Shown: positions 18,090 through 27,399 of the stretch, piece by piece | Numbering within the stretch: the first letter of the stretch is position 1 | Layout of the letters: each line of letters starts with the position of its first letter | DNA from: Gelidibacter algens | Lineage (GTDB): Bacteria > Bacteroidota > Bacteroidia > Flavobacteriales > Flavobacteriaceae | NCBI RefSeq assembly: GCF_001678675.1 | Contig: NZ_LZRN01000005.1 | Coordinates: 62,001 to 126,000 of the forward strand | Direction of reading: 5' to 3' | DNA: 64,000 nucleotides | Notes under the pieces: model-generated | Seen by the model: only the letters and a program-made list of their open reading frames with translations | What the model was told of the DNA's origin: nothing | The model's database searches: none | Program-made: the position numbers and the translations under genes

Positions 18090-18120
18090 AAAGCCCGTAT
18101 CTCAATTGACACGGGCTTTA
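18090..18120. terminator. Rho-independent terminator after gltBD
   Basis: AAAGCCCGT and ACGGGCTTT arms surround a short AT-rich loop, with A/T-rich flanks on both sides; on the minus strand the stem runs into TTTATTTATT. It sits about 115 bp past the gltD stop and separates gltBD from the ilv operon. Confidence 0.85.
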
Positions 18121-18235
18121 ATTAAAAATAGCGACCTGTATCACCTAACTTGAGTTACTTATTACCACGCTAATAATGATACTAATTGGATTCATATATA
18201 AATAATTGAGAGTGGCACTGCATTTGAATTAGTTC

Positions 18236-19702
18236 TTAGATTCTTGGCAAATCATTATCATCTTTTAGCGGTAAATTACTAGAGCCCATCAAATATTTGT
18301 CCACATGGTATGCAGCTTGACGGCCTTCTGAAATTGCCCAAACAATTAAGGATTGTCCGCGACGCATATCGCCAGCACTGAAAATTCCAGGAACGTTGGT
18401 AGCATAATCTGTAGTTGATGCTTTGATGTTGGTTCTAAAGTCCAATTCCAATCCAAATTGTTCTGCCAATGTTTTTTCTGAACCTGTAAAACCTAAGGCG
18501 AGCAAAACCATATCACAATCCCATTGCTTTTCAGAATTCGCAAGTTCTCTTAATTCTGGACGTTCACCTTCTTTAAAAATCCATTCTACTTCTATGGTTT
18601 TTAATCCGATGAGATTTCCGTTTTTATCACCTAAAAACTCTTTGGTGGATAGGCTAAAAAAGCGCTCTACGCCTTCTTGATGCGATGAGGTGGTTTTCAA
18701 TTTCATGGGCCAATACGGCCAAGGCTGGTGAGCAGGTCGACCGATAGAGGGTTTGCTTAAAATTTCAAAATTGGTCACACTTTCAGCACCATGACGATTG
18801 CTTGTACCAATACAGTCAGACCCTGTGTCTCCACCACCAATCACGACAACGTTTTTATCTTTTGCAGAGAGAACAGCTTCAAAATCAATTAATCCATCCA
18901 CATATTGATTGTTTAATTTTAAGAAGTCCATAGCCTGGTGAATGCCTTTAAGATGATTGCCTTTAATGGGAATCCCTCTGCGGGCTGTCGCACCGCCGCA
19001 TAACACGACAGCTTCAAAATCGGCTATAATGGTTTCTACACTTATGTTTTGGCCTACATGGGCATTGGTTATAAATTTGATGCCTTCCTCTTCAAGAATG
19101 GCAATGCGTCTGTCAATAATCTGTTTTTCAAGTTTAAAATCGGGGATACCGTATCGCAACAAGCCGCCTACCTTGGCATCGCGTTCAAAAACCGTCACCA
19201 AATGGCCAGCTCTATTCAATTGTTGTGCAGCTGCCAATCCTGAAGGTCCAGAACCAATAACCGCCACTTTTTTATTGGTTCTTGTTTTTGGTGGATGCGC
19301 TTTGATCCAGCCTTCTTCAAAAGCTTTTTCGGCAATATTTTTCTCAATATTTTCTATGGAAACAGGATCTTCATTGATACCCAAAACACAGGCTTCCTCA
19401 CAAGGAGCAGGACATAATCTTCCTGTAAACTCCGGGAAATTATTGGTAGCATGTAAAATTTGAGCCGCTTCTTTCCAGCGGCCTTTGTAGACTTTATCAT
19501 TAAAATCTGGAATAAGGTTCCCTAACGGACAGCCGCTATGGCAAAAGGGAATCCCGCAATCCATGCAGCGTGCGCCTTGGTCTTTAAGTTTTTTCTCTTC
19601 CAACGGAAGGGTAAATTCCTTATAATTTTCCAAGCGCTCTGCAACTGCAATGTAAGGCTCATCAACTCTTTCGTATTCTAAAAATCCTGTTATCTTTCCC
19701 AT
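18236..19702 (-). CDS. gltD: Glutamate synthase small subunit
   Basis: FAD/iron-sulfur flavoprotein of 488 residues that passes electrons from NADPH to GltB. The N-terminal domain has two cysteine clusters (RCMDCGIPFCHSGCPLGN near residues 45-62 and CPAPCEEAC). Two dinucleotide folds follow, with VIGSGPSGLAAAQQL (FAD) and VVIGGGDTGSDC (NADPH). The C-terminal block FSAGDMRRGQSLIVWA closes the FAD site. It starts 4 bp after gltB, as expected for one operon. Length and motif order are normal. Confidence 0.95.
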   Translation of the reverse strand: MGKITGFLEYERVDEPYIAVAERLENYKEFTLPLEEKKLKDQGARCMDCGIPFCHSGCPLGNLIPDFNDKVYKGRWKEAAQILHATNNFPEFTGRLCPAPCEEACVLGINEDPVSIENIEKNIAEKAFEEGWIKAHPPKTRTNKKVAVIGSGPSGLAAAQQLNRAGHLVTVFERDAKVGGLLRYGIPDFKLEKQIIDRRIAILEEEGIKFITNAHVGQNISVETIIADFEAVVLCGGATARRGIPIKGNHLKGIHQAMDFLKLNNQYVDGLIDFEAVLSAKDKNVVVIGGGDTGSDCIGTSNRHGAESVTNFEILSKPSIGRPAHQPWPYWPMKLKTTSSHQEGVERFFSLSTKEFLGDKNGNLIGLKTIEVEWIFKEGERPELRELANSEKQWDCDMVLLALGFTGSEKTLAEQFGLELDFRTNIKASTTDYATNVPGIFSAGDMRRGQSLIVWAISEGRQAAYHVDKYLMGSSNLPLKDDNDLPRI

Positions 19703-19706
19703 GGTC

Positions 19707-22700
19707 CTATGCGTTTACTTTGTTTTCTTCTTCTAATCTTATCAATGCTTGTCTGTATTCCTCTGGCATAACTTTTATAAATTTTGGCAGTTCTTTCTGC
19801 CAGCTTTCTAATAATCGCTGTGCTAGCGGACTCAACGTGGCGTTATAATGGCTTTCAACCAAATGCTTTAATTCCGAGATGTCTTCTGCGGAAGCGACAG
19901 GTTCCAAATTCAAACCTTCTTTGTTGCAATTTTTATCAAACGTACCATTGGCATCATAGATATACGCAATGCCACCACTCATTCCTGCACCAAAATTTCG
20001 GCCAACTTCACCTAAAATAACGGCGCGTCCTCCAGTCATATATTCACAGCCATGGTCGCCAATACCTTCAACAACCGCATGTGCACCAGAGTTTCTGACA
20101 CAAAAACGTTCTCCTGCTTTTCCATTGATATACACTTCACCGCTGGTAGCGCCATATAAAGCAACGTTCCCAATAATGATATTCTCTTCAGGAACAATAG
20201 TAGATTCTTCCGGAACTTTAACGCTAATTTTAGCTCCTGAAAGTCCTTTTCCTAAGTAATCATTGGTATTGCCATTGACAATAAGCGTGAGTCCTTTAGT
20301 TGCAAAGGCTCCAAAACTCTGTCCAGCCGATCCTGTAAAGTTTATTTTTAAGGTGTTTTCTGGAAGGCCTTGCGAACCGTAAATCTTAGAAATCTCATTG
20401 CTTAAAATGGCTCCAAAAGCACGATCTCTATTGGTAATTTTTGATTCAATCACTGTTTTTTCCTTACGGAACAAGGCAGGATGTGCTTGACTGATAATCT
20501 TAAAATCCAAAGATTTTTCTAGCTGGTGGTCCTGCTTTTCTGTATTGTATAATTTTGTGCCGTCAGGTACGAGAACTTGATGCAGAATAGGCGATAAGTC
20601 TAAACCCAACGCTTTATAATGTGAAATTGTTTTGTTACGGTTTAGTTTTTGAACTTGACCCACCATTTCATTGACGGTTCTGAAACCGAGATCCGCCATG
20701 ATTTCGCGCAATTCCTGAGCTACGAAATACATGAAATTGACCACGTGCTCTGGTTTGCCTTGAAACTTTTTCCGAAGCTCTGGATTTTGGGTCGCGATGC
20801 CCACAGGACAGGTATTCAAATGGCACACGCGCATCATCACACAGCCTGATGCCACCAAAGGTGCTGTGGCAAAACCGAATTCTTCTGCCCCTAAAAGGCA
20901 GGCGATGGCTACATCTCGTCCCGTCTTCATTTGTCCGTCGCACTCCAAAACTACACGGTTTCTCAAATTGTTCATCACAAGGGTTTGTTGGGCTTCGGCG
21001 AGGCCTAATTCCCACGGTAAGCCGGCATGTTTTAAAGAAGTCAATGGCGAAGCGCCCGTGCCGCCATCGTGGCCCGAGATTAAAATCACATCGCCTTTTG
21101 CTTTGGCTACTCCAGCAGCAACGGTACCAATTCCAACTTCAGAGACTAATTTGACGTTGATTCTAGCTTCTCGATTGGCTGATTTCAAATCGTAGATCAA
21201 TTGTGATAGATCTTCAATAGAGTAAATATCATGATGTGGTGGCGGAGAAATCAATCCCACATAAGGGGTAGAATTTCTTGTTTTTGCAATATCAGGATTC
21301 ACTTTTGGCCCAGGCAACTGGCCACCTTCACCAGGTTTTGCACCTTGTGCCATTTTAATTTGAATTTCAGATGCGCTCGTCAAATAATTTGAGGTTACCC
21401 CAAAGCGTCCCGATGCTACTTGCTTGATGGCAGAATTCTTCCAATCGCCGTTGGCATCTTTATAAAAGCGTTCTTCATCTTCGCCACCTTCACCAGAATT
21501 GCTTTTGCCGCCAATTCTGTTCATCGCAATCGCCAAATTCTCATGCGCTTCCTTGCTGATGGAGCCGTATGACATCGCTCCTGTTTTAAAACGTTTTACG
21601 ATTTCCGTCCATGGTTCTACTTCTGAAAGAGGAATAGGATCATAATTGGTAAATTCAAACAAGCCACGTATGGTCATCAATTGTTTGGTCTGCTCATTGA
21701 TTAACGTAGAATATTCCTTGAAGGTTGCAGGTTTGTTGGTTCTCACTGATTCTTGCAGTTTTGCAACGGTTATTGGGTTAAAGGCGTGCTTTTCGCCATT
21801 GCGTCTCCATTTGTAGATGCCGCCAAACTCCAACCCAAGGTCAGCATCCACGTTTTTCGTGTGATAGGCTTGGTGGTGACGTTTGGATATTTCTTTCTCT
21901 ATTTCGCGTAACCCTATGCCTTGAATACGCGTCACCGTATTTGGAAAGTAATTATTTACGACTGTGGTATTAAGTCCTACACATTCAAAAAGTTGAGATC
22001 CGCGATACGAATTGAGAGTAGAAATCCCAATTTTGTTCATCACCTTAAGAATGCCCATCCCAATAGCTTTGTTATAATTCTTAATGGCAGTAATATAATC
22101 CAAACCTTCAATATCCTGTTTTTCAACCTGATCTTGAACAATTTCATTAACGATATAAGGATTGATGGCACTTGCACCGTACCCAAAGAGTAATGCAAAA
22201 TGGTGCACTTCACGCGGTTCAGCAGATTCCATGATGATGCTTACCCTGGCGCGTTTTCCTATTTTGTACAGTTCATGATTGACATAGGAGCAGGCCATTA
22301 ACGCAGGAATTGGCGCCATTTTTTTGTTGACGCCCCTATCAGATAAAATGATGATGTTGCCGCCTTCATCAATGGCTTTAGATGCTTTTTTGACAAGATT
22401 AAGCAAGGCGCGCTCCAATTCATTCAATCCTTTATCCACTTCATATAATATAGGAATGGTGGTCACTACAAAATCTGGATTTTGCGTATAGTTTTTAATT
22501 TTATCAAGATCGTGCTTTGAAATGACTGGGTTTTGGATTTTCAGCTTTCGACATTGATCTTCGTTGATCTTGAAAATATTAGTATCGCTTCCTAGGGTCA
22601 GACTGATATCTGTGATCAGTTTTTCACGAATCCCGTCCAACGGCGGATTGGTCACTTGGGCAAACAGTTGTTTAAAGTAATTATAAAGGAGTTGCGGTTT

Positions 22701-24212
22701 TTGCGAAAGAATCGCAATTGGGGCGTCATTTCCCATGGAACCAATTGGTTCTTTGCCTAATTGTGCCATCGGTTTGATAATGACACTCAGGTCTTCTTCA
22801 GTATATCCAAAAACGACTTGACGTTTCAGTAAAGGCTCTTCTTTGTGTTTGATAGCACCTTTTTTTGCAGGAATATTTGCCAAATGGACCAAATTTTTCT
22901 GTAACCATTCCTGATAAGGATATTTGGAAACTATGGCTTCCTTAACTTCTTCATCTTTAATGATGCGACCTTGGTTCATATCTACCAAAAACATTTTCCC
23001 CGGTTCCAGTCGGCCATGGTGTTCCACATTTTTTGGATCGATTTCGATCACGCCAGTTTCAGAAGACATCACTACAAAACCATCTTTGGTGACCGTGTAG
23101 CGCGATGGGCGCAATCCGTTTCTGTCCAAAACGGCGCCAATATAGTTGCCGTCAGTAAACGGAATGGACGCAGGGCCATCCCAAGGTTCCATAATGCAGG
23201 AGTTATATTCGTAGAATGCTTTTTTAGCTTCAGACATGTCAGGGTTTTTTTCCCATGCTTCAGGGACGAGCATCATCATGACTTCGGGAAGTGAGCGTCC
23301 TGTCATCAACAACAATTCCACCATCATATCCATTTGCGCAGAATCTGATTTTCCTGGAAGAATGATTGGGAAAATGCTTTTAATGTCCTCCCCAAACCAA
23401 TCGCTTTCCATCAATTCTTGACGAGACAAGGTACGCGAGACATTGCCTCTCAACGTATTGATTTCACCATTGTGGCACATGTATCTGAACGGTTGTGCCA
23501 AATCCCAAGTAGGGAAAGTGTTGGTAGAAAAACGCTGATGTACTAATGCCAAACGTGTTACCAAGGATGGATCTTGAAGGTCTTTATAATAGAGCTTGAT
23601 ATCTTCAGGCACCAAAAGTCCTTTAAAAATGATGATTTTGGTAGATAAACTTGGCAGGTAAAAACGTGCGCTCTCAGAAAGTTTGGAAGCGTTGAGATGG
23701 TGTTCTGCTTGTTTTCTTGCGGTAAACAGTTTGAGGTTGAAGCTGAAATCATCTTGTTTTTTGTCGGCTTTTCCAATAAAGATCTGTTTAACGAAGGGCT
23801 CCGTCAAGGCGGCAACACTTCCCAAAATTGATGTGTCTACAGGTACGTCTCGCCAACCTAAAATATGTAGGCCTTGACCTTTTAAATAATGCTCCAATTT
23901 TTCAATACAATAATTGCGCTGGTTTTCTTTTTTTGGAAGAAAGACATTACTTACGGCATAGTCTCCAAATTTTGGTAAACTGAAATCGCAATTTTTCACA
24001 AAGAACTCATGGGGGATATCGATTAAAATGCCCGCACCATCACCAGTTTTACCATCAGAACTTACAGCACCTCTGTGCTCTAGTTTTTCTAATATTTCAA
24101 GTGCCTTATGAATGATGGCGTTAGATTTATTTCCTTTCAAACTGCATATAAATCCGGCGCCACAATTATCATGTTCAAATTCTGGTAAATAAAGTCCTTG
24201 CTGCTTCAACAT
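19707..24212 (-). CDS. gltB: Glutamate synthase large subunit
   Basis: The 1501-residue subunit makes two glutamates from glutamine and 2-oxoglutarate. The N-terminus keeps a 16-residue propeptide before Cys17 ([10 protein letters not shown]), the nucleophile of the class II glutamine amidotransferase domain. The central domain and the FMN domain follow, with [20 protein letters not shown]-like [16 protein letters not shown] and [12 protein letters not shown]. The cysteines in [13 protein letters not shown] bind the 3Fe-4S cluster. The C-terminal GXGXG beta-helix has [16 protein letters not shown]. Its upstream region is shared with the divergent barrel-glnK-amtB genes, pointing to common nitrogen control. 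Confidence 0.96.
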   Translation of the reverse strand: MLKQQGLYLPEFEHDNCGAGFICSLKGNKSNAIIHKALEILEKLEHRGAVSSDGKTGDGAGILIDIPHEFFVKNCDFSLPKFGDYAVSNVFLPKKENQRNYCIEKLEHYLKGQGLHILGWRDVPVDTSILGSVAALTEPFVKQIFIGKADKKQDDFSFNLKLFTARKQAEHHLNASKLSESARFYLPSLSTKIIIFKGLLVPEDIKLYYKDLQDPSLVTRLALVHQRFSTNTFPTWDLAQPFRYMCHNGEINTLRGNVSRTLSRQELMESDWFGEDIKSIFPIILPGKSDSAQMDMMVELLLMTGRSLPEVMMMLVPEAWEKNPDMSEAKKAFYEYNSCIMEPWDGPASIPFTDGNYIGAVLDRNGLRPSRYTVTKDGFVVMSSETGVIEIDPKNVEHHGRLEPGKMFLVDMNQGRIIKDEEVKEAIVSKYPYQEWLQKNLVHLANIPAKKGAIKHKEEPLLKRQVVFGYTEEDLSVIIKPMAQLGKEPIGSMGNDAPIAILSQKPQLLYNYFKQLFAQVTNPPLDGIREKLITDISLTLGSDTNIFKINEDQCRKLKIQNPVISKHDLDKIKNYTQNPDFVVTTIPILYEVDKGLNELERALLNLVKKASKAIDEGGNIIILSDRGVNKKMAPIPALMACSYVNHELYKIGKRARVSIIMESAEPREVHHFALLFGYGASAINPYIVNEIVQDQVEKQDIEGLDYITAIKNYNKAIGMGILKVMNKIGISTLNSYRGSQLFECVGLNTTVVNNYFPNTVTRIQGIGLREIEKEISKRHHQAYHTKNVDADLGLEFGGIYKWRRNGEKHAFNPITVAKLQESVRTNKPATFKEYSTLINEQTKQLMTIRGLFEFTNYDPIPLSEVEPWTEIVKRFKTGAMSYGSISKEAHENLAIAMNRIGGKSNSGEGGEDEERFYKDANGDWKNSAIKQVASGRFGVTSNYLTSASEIQIKMAQGAKPGEGGQLPGPKVNPDIAKTRNSTPYVGLISPPPHHDIYSIEDLSQLIYDLKSANREARINVKLVSEVGIGTVAAGVAKAKGDVILISGHDGGTGASPLTSLKHAGLPWELGLAEAQQTLVMNNLRNRVVLECDGQMKTGRDVAIACLLGAEEFGFATAPLVASGCVMMRVCHLNTCPVGIATQNPELRKKFQGKPEHVVNFMYFVAQELREIMADLGFRTVNEMVGQVQKLNRNKTISHYKALGLDLSPILHQVLVPDGTKLYNTEKQDHQLEKSLDFKIISQAHPALFRKEKTVIESKITNRDRAFGAILSNEISKIYGSQGLPENTLKINFTGSAGQSFGAFATKGLTLIVNGNTNDYLGKGLSGAKISVKVPEESTIVPEENIIIGNVALYGATSGEVYINGKAGERFCVRNSGAHAVVEGIGDHGCEYMTGGRAVILGEVGRNFGAGMSGGIAYIYDANGTFDKNCNKEGLNLEPVASAEDISELKHLVESHYNATLSPLAQRLLESWQKELPKFIKVMPEEYRQALIRLEEENKVNA

Positions 24213-24342
24213 ATTTTGGAAAATTTAGTGGTTTAAAACCTTTAATAAGTTTCTAATATATATTCAAAAACTTGATATTTAAAATAGTAGGATCACTTTT
24301 CCGAGATTGATAATGAGACGTCCTTTAATTGTGAGATACTCA

Positions 24343-24360
24343 ATTTGAGGGGTCTCAAAT
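24343..24360. promoter_or_regulatory. Perfect inverted repeat on the gltB side
   Basis: ATTTGAG (24343-24349), GGGT, CTCAAAT (24354-24360), about 130-150 bp upstream of the gltB ATG. Related TGAGATACTCAA-like sequence flanks it. It may be an operator; its sequence differs from the two CCCC-type repeats nearer the plus-strand promoter. Confidence 0.4.
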
Positions 24361-24529
24361 TCTTGTATTCTCAATCCATTTAATTGATTTGTTTTCAGTT
24401 TATGTTAAATTATCCTTAGTGTTTTTCATTCTTACCTGAATTTTATCCATCAAAATAAAACATTTTAGCACAATCCTTCATTATCAATAATGTCGATTTA
24501 TCAATTTTTCATAATAAATTAATGTTACC

Positions 24530-24599
24530 CCATAAAATATATGGGTTTAAAAACTGTATTTCATAAAAATAAACAATTGACCCCTATTAAATTAGGGGT
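24530..24599. promoter_or_regulatory. Two CCCC-type inverted repeats upstream of the barrel-glnK-amtB promoter
   Basis: Repeat one has arms CCCATA and TATGGG (24530-24546); repeat two has arms ACCCCTA and TAGGGGT (24580-24599). Their centres are about 51-52 bp apart, close to five helical turns, so both would face the same side of the DNA. The second abuts the expected -33 region. This layout fits a regulator binding twice upstream of the promoter; the protein is unknown. Confidence 0.5.
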
Positions 24600-24616
24600 T
24601 GAAACAAAATATTATA

Positions 24617-24624
24617 TAGATTTG
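24617..24624 (+). promoter_or_regulatory. -7 box for barrel-glnK-amtB
   Basis: TAGATTTG matches TAnnTTTG exactly. TTG at 24599-24601 could be the -33 element, with a rather short 15-bp spacer. The start would be near 24630, giving a leader of about 22 nt. Confidence 0.55.
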
Positions 24625-24652
24625 ATTTCTAAACTTCAAAAATCCAATCTTT

Positions 24653-25678
24653 ATGAAATCAAAATTTACAGGTGTGATTCTTCTGTTTACGCTGTTCTTA
24701 TCGGCACAAGAAGAAAGTGAAAAAAAATTCACCATCGGCGGAAGTGTTGATGCCTATTTTAGAACAAATTTGACAGGACCAAATGAGGCCTTTGAAGATG
24801 ACGATGGCAGCAGCTATTTTTTGAACCCAGGAACTTCGTTTGCCAATAGAAGTGGTTTTAGTCTCGGCATGGCCAATGTTATAATTAGTTATGAGGGAGA
24901 AAAAGTAGGTTTTGTGGCAGATTTGGTTTTTGGTCCTAGAGGAGAGGATGCCGTTTTCTTGTCTACAGGTTCTGCCAATATTCTCAATCAGCTCTATGCG
25001 TATTGGAACGTGAGTGACAAAGTGCGATTGACCTTAGGTAATTTCAATACCTTTTTGGGTTATGAAGTTATTTCTCCTGTAGGGAATTTTAATTACAGCA
25101 CTTCTTACATGTTTTCAAACGGACCGTTTTCTCATACTGGTTTGAAGGCAGATTTTACGCTTTCAGATGATTTTTCTTTACTACTTGCGGTTATGAACAG
25201 TACAGATTATACCGAGATCAATCTTGACGGCAGCTACACGCTCGGTGCGCAATTGGGCTATAAGGACCAGTATCTTAATTTTATTTACGGCAATCAAACG
25301 GGAAATTCTGAAGCCACTTTTCAGGTAGATTATACTGGAGGAACAGATGTGAGCGATGCTTTTTTCTTGGGCATCAACGCGACCTACAATGATACTGATG
25401 GCAGTGGCTTCTATGGCGCAGCATTATACCCTAAATACACCATATCAGATGCTTTCGGTTTAGGATTAAGAGGCGAGTATTTTGGATTTCACTATGATGG
25501 TTTTGATGATGATACTGTTTTTGCGGCAACATTATCAGCCAATTACACCATTGAAGACTTAACGATAATTCCTGAACTACGTTTGGACAGTTGGTCAGAC
25601 GACACCTATGTAAACACCGATTTTGAGCCAACAAAAAGTTTGGCATCCTTCTTAATTGCTGCCGTTTACAAATTTTAA
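24653..25678 (+). CDS. Outer-membrane beta-barrel (porin-like) protein
   Basis: Protein of 341 residues with a typical Sec signal peptide (MKSKFTGVILLFTLFLSAQ), cleaved near residue 19. The rest is alternating-polarity beta strands with aromatic girdles, ending in an outer-membrane type C-terminal phenylalanine (AAVYKF). It resembles the OmpL-like putative porin family seen in Bacteroidota. It is the first gene of a unit with glnK and amtB, which suggests a role in passage of ammonium or another small nitrogen source across the outer membrane (inference). No catalytic motif seen. Confidence 0.75.
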   Translation: MKSKFTGVILLFTLFLSAQEESEKKFTIGGSVDAYFRTNLTGPNEAFEDDDGSSYFLNPGTSFANRSGFSLGMANVIISYEGEKVGFVADLVFGPRGEDAVFLSTGSANILNQLYAYWNVSDKVRLTLGNFNTFLGYEVISPVGNFNYSTSYMFSNGPFSHTGLKADFTLSDDFSLLLAVMNSTDYTEINLDGSYTLGAQLGYKDQYLNFIYGNQTGNSEATFQVDYTGGTDVSDAFFLGINATYNDTDGSGFYGAALYPKYTISDAFGLGLRGEYFGFHYDGFDDDTVFAATLSANYTIEDLTIIPELRLDSWSDDTYVNTDFEPTKSLASFLIAAVYKF

Positions 25679-25703
25679 AAAACTAACTATAAATAAAATT
25701 TTC

Positions 25704-26042
25704 ATGAAAAAAATAGAAGCAATCATCAGGAAATCTAAATTTTCTGAAGTTAAAAAGGCACTACATGAAGTAGGAGTCAATTTCTTCTCCTATTGGGATG
25801 TTACCGGATTGGGCAATGAAAAGGAAGGCCATGTATATAGAGGCGTTTCTTATAGTACGAGCGATATACAAAGACGCTATTTATCTATTGTGGTCAATGA
25901 TGATTTTGAGGCAGTGACTGTCCAGGCCATTTTAGAATCTGGCGCCACTGGAGATGTTGGTGATGGCAAAATATTTGTCTCTCACATTGAAGAGGTTTAT
26001 AGAATACGTACTGGTGATAAAGGAGGAGATACTTTAAAATAA
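25704..26042 (+). CDS. glnK: P-II nitrogen regulatory protein
   Basis: 112-residue P-II protein, from the ATG at 25704 (MKKIEAIIRKSKF), typical in length. The C-terminal GDGKIFV and EEVYRIRTG blocks are conserved. The T-loop is altered: E-K-E-G-H-V-Y-R-G replaces the usual R-Q-K-G-H-T-E-L-Y-R-G, one residue shorter, though the tyrosine (Y45) that enteric enzymes uridylylate is kept. It lies 11 bp before amtB, the classic pairing in which GlnK binds and blocks the channel. An upstream in-frame start would overlap the barrel gene and is unlikely. Confidence 0.93.
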   Translation: MKKIEAIIRKSKFSEVKKALHEVGVNFFSYWDVTGLGNEKEGHVYRGVSYSTSDIQRRYLSIVVNDDFEAVTVQAILESGATGDVGDGKIFVSHIEEVYRIRTGDKGGDTLK

Positions 26043-26053
26043 AACAATAAAAT

Positions 26054-27286
26054 ATGGAATTACTTACTACAAATAACGTATGGATGATGATCTGTACAGC
26101 ACTGGTTTTCTTTATGCATTTAGGCTTTGCACTCTTGGAAATTGGTTTGACACGTCAAAAGAACACCTTGAATATTTTATTCAAGAACATATTCATTATT
26201 ACAATGGGTTTACTTCTTTACTGTCTTGTTGGATTCAATTTAATGTATCCAGGGGAGTTTAATGGTGTTCTTGGTTTTGCAGGTTTTGGATTGGACGCCC
26301 CGTTAACCACTGAAGGCGCATTGGACTTGACCTATAATGCAGGTTATACCTATTGGACTGATTTCTTGTTTCAAGGTATGTTTGCCGCTACAGCAGCAAC
26401 CATAGTATCTGGAGCAGTGGCAGAACGCATGAAGATTGGCCCATTTATGGTGTTTGCTATCCTTTATGTAGGATTAATTTACCCTATTGCGGGCTCATGG
26501 AAATGGGGTGGCGGATTTTTGCAAACGCTAGAAACCCCTTTCTATGATTTTGCAGGCTCTACATTAGTCCATTCCGTAGGTGGTTGGGCCGCTTTGGTAG
26601 CCGTTTGCTTATTGGGCGCCAGGATTGGAAAATTTAAGGACGGGAAAATACAAGCGATACCAGGTCATAATATTCCGTTGGCAACAGCAGGGGTTTTAAT
26701 CTTATGGTTGGGCTGGTTTGGCTTTAATGGTGGCTCTGTGCTTTCAGCTGATCCAGCATTAACGTCTTTGGTACTAGTAACCACCTGTTTGGCAGCAGCG
26801 GCAGGAGGAGTTGTAGCCGCTTTAGTGTCTGCCATTAAATTTAAGAACTTAGATTTGACCATGTTTTTGAATGGTATTTTAGGTGGATTGGTCGGTATTA
26901 CCGCAGGCGCAGACCAAATGAGTCCTTTAGATGCTATTGTTATTGGAGCGATTGCAGGCATTATTATTGTTTTTGCGGTGTCCTTAATTGATCGACTTAG
27001 GTTGGATGATCCGGTTGGCGCTATTGCGGTGCATCTAGTGTGCGGTATTTGGGGTACTCTAGCTGTCGGAATTTTTGGAAACCTCGCTGGAGGCGCACAG
27101 TTTGTGAGCCAATTGATTGGAGTAGCATCTTATGCAGGCATTTGTATTGTGTCTTCTTTTGTAATTCTGTTTATTATGAAGAAAACCGTTGGCATTAGAG
27201 TTTCAGAAATTGAAGAAATAGAAGGTTTGGACGCTCATGAACATGGAATGGAAGCGTATCCAAATTTTAGGATGAATGATAATTAG
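26054..27286 (+). CDS. amtB: Ammonium transporter
   Basis: Amt/Rh family channel of 410 residues with about 11 membrane helices. It starts directly in helix one, without the cleaved signal seen in E. coli. The two pore histidines are present in STLVHSVGG and AIAVHLVCGIW. The conserved ADQMSPLDAIVIGAIAG segment is also seen. The C-terminal tail after VGIRVSEIEEIEGLD is the region that gates the channel and contacts GlnK in homologues. It is followed by a strong terminator. Confidence 0.95.
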   Translation: MELLTTNNVWMMICTALVFFMHLGFALLEIGLTRQKNTLNILFKNIFIITMGLLLYCLVGFNLMYPGEFNGVLGFAGFGLDAPLTTEGALDLTYNAGYTYWTDFLFQGMFAATAATIVSGAVAERMKIGPFMVFAILYVGLIYPIAGSWKWGGGFLQTLETPFYDFAGSTLVHSVGGWAALVAVCLLGARIGKFKDGKIQAIPGHNIPLATAGVLILWLGWFGFNGGSVLSADPALTSLVLVTTCLAAAAGGVVAALVSAIKFKNLDLTMFLNGILGGLVGITAGADQMSPLDAIVIGAIAGIIIVFAVSLIDRLRLDDPVGAIAVHLVCGIWGTLAVGIFGNLAGGAQFVSQLIGVASYAGICIVSSFVILFIMKKTVGIRVSEIEEIEGLDAHEHGMEAYPNFRMNDN

Positions 27287-27313
27287 AATGTTATAGGTTT
27301 TATTTTTGATATG

Positions 27314-27348
27314 AAAAACCCCAACGTAAAAGCTGTTGGGGTTTTTTG
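27314..27348. terminator. Bidirectional terminator between amtB and ppc
   Basis: Arms AAACCCCAAC and GTTGGGGTTT around a nine-base loop, with T-runs on both strands, 28 bp after amtB and about 50 bp after ppc. It ends both convergent units. Confidence 0.9.
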
Positions 27349-27399
27349 TTTTTGGGTGCAGGTTGTGTTTAAATTTAAGTATCCTATTCTTTCAGCATC

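Larger units (their letters stand above)
17662..18235. other. 574-bp gltD-ilvD intergenic and leader region
   Basis: Contains the gltD-side terminator at 18090-18120 and the mini-frame MKQHHIVI at 17775-17801. An imperfect stem (AATTTAGAAG...CTTCTAATT, minus strand) overlaps the mini-frame's stop codon. I found no exact TAnnTTTG box on the minus strand here, so the ilv promoter position is open. No tRNA or longer reading frame is supported. Confidence 0.55.
24213..24652. other. 440-bp divergent control region, gltB / barrel-glnK-amtB
   Basis: No gene. It contains three perfect inverted repeats: ATTTGAG-GGGT-CTCAAAT (24343-24360), CCCATA...TATGGG (24530-24546) and ACCCCTA...TAGGGGT (24580-24599), plus a -7 box for the plus-strand genes at 24617-24624. 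The minus-strand gltB promoter has no exact TAnnTTTG match that I could find. Confidence 0.65.

Noticed and set aside
20797-21195. 132-codon plus-strand frame
   Set aside because: Antisense to the FMN domain of gltB; shadow of a strongly coding gene.
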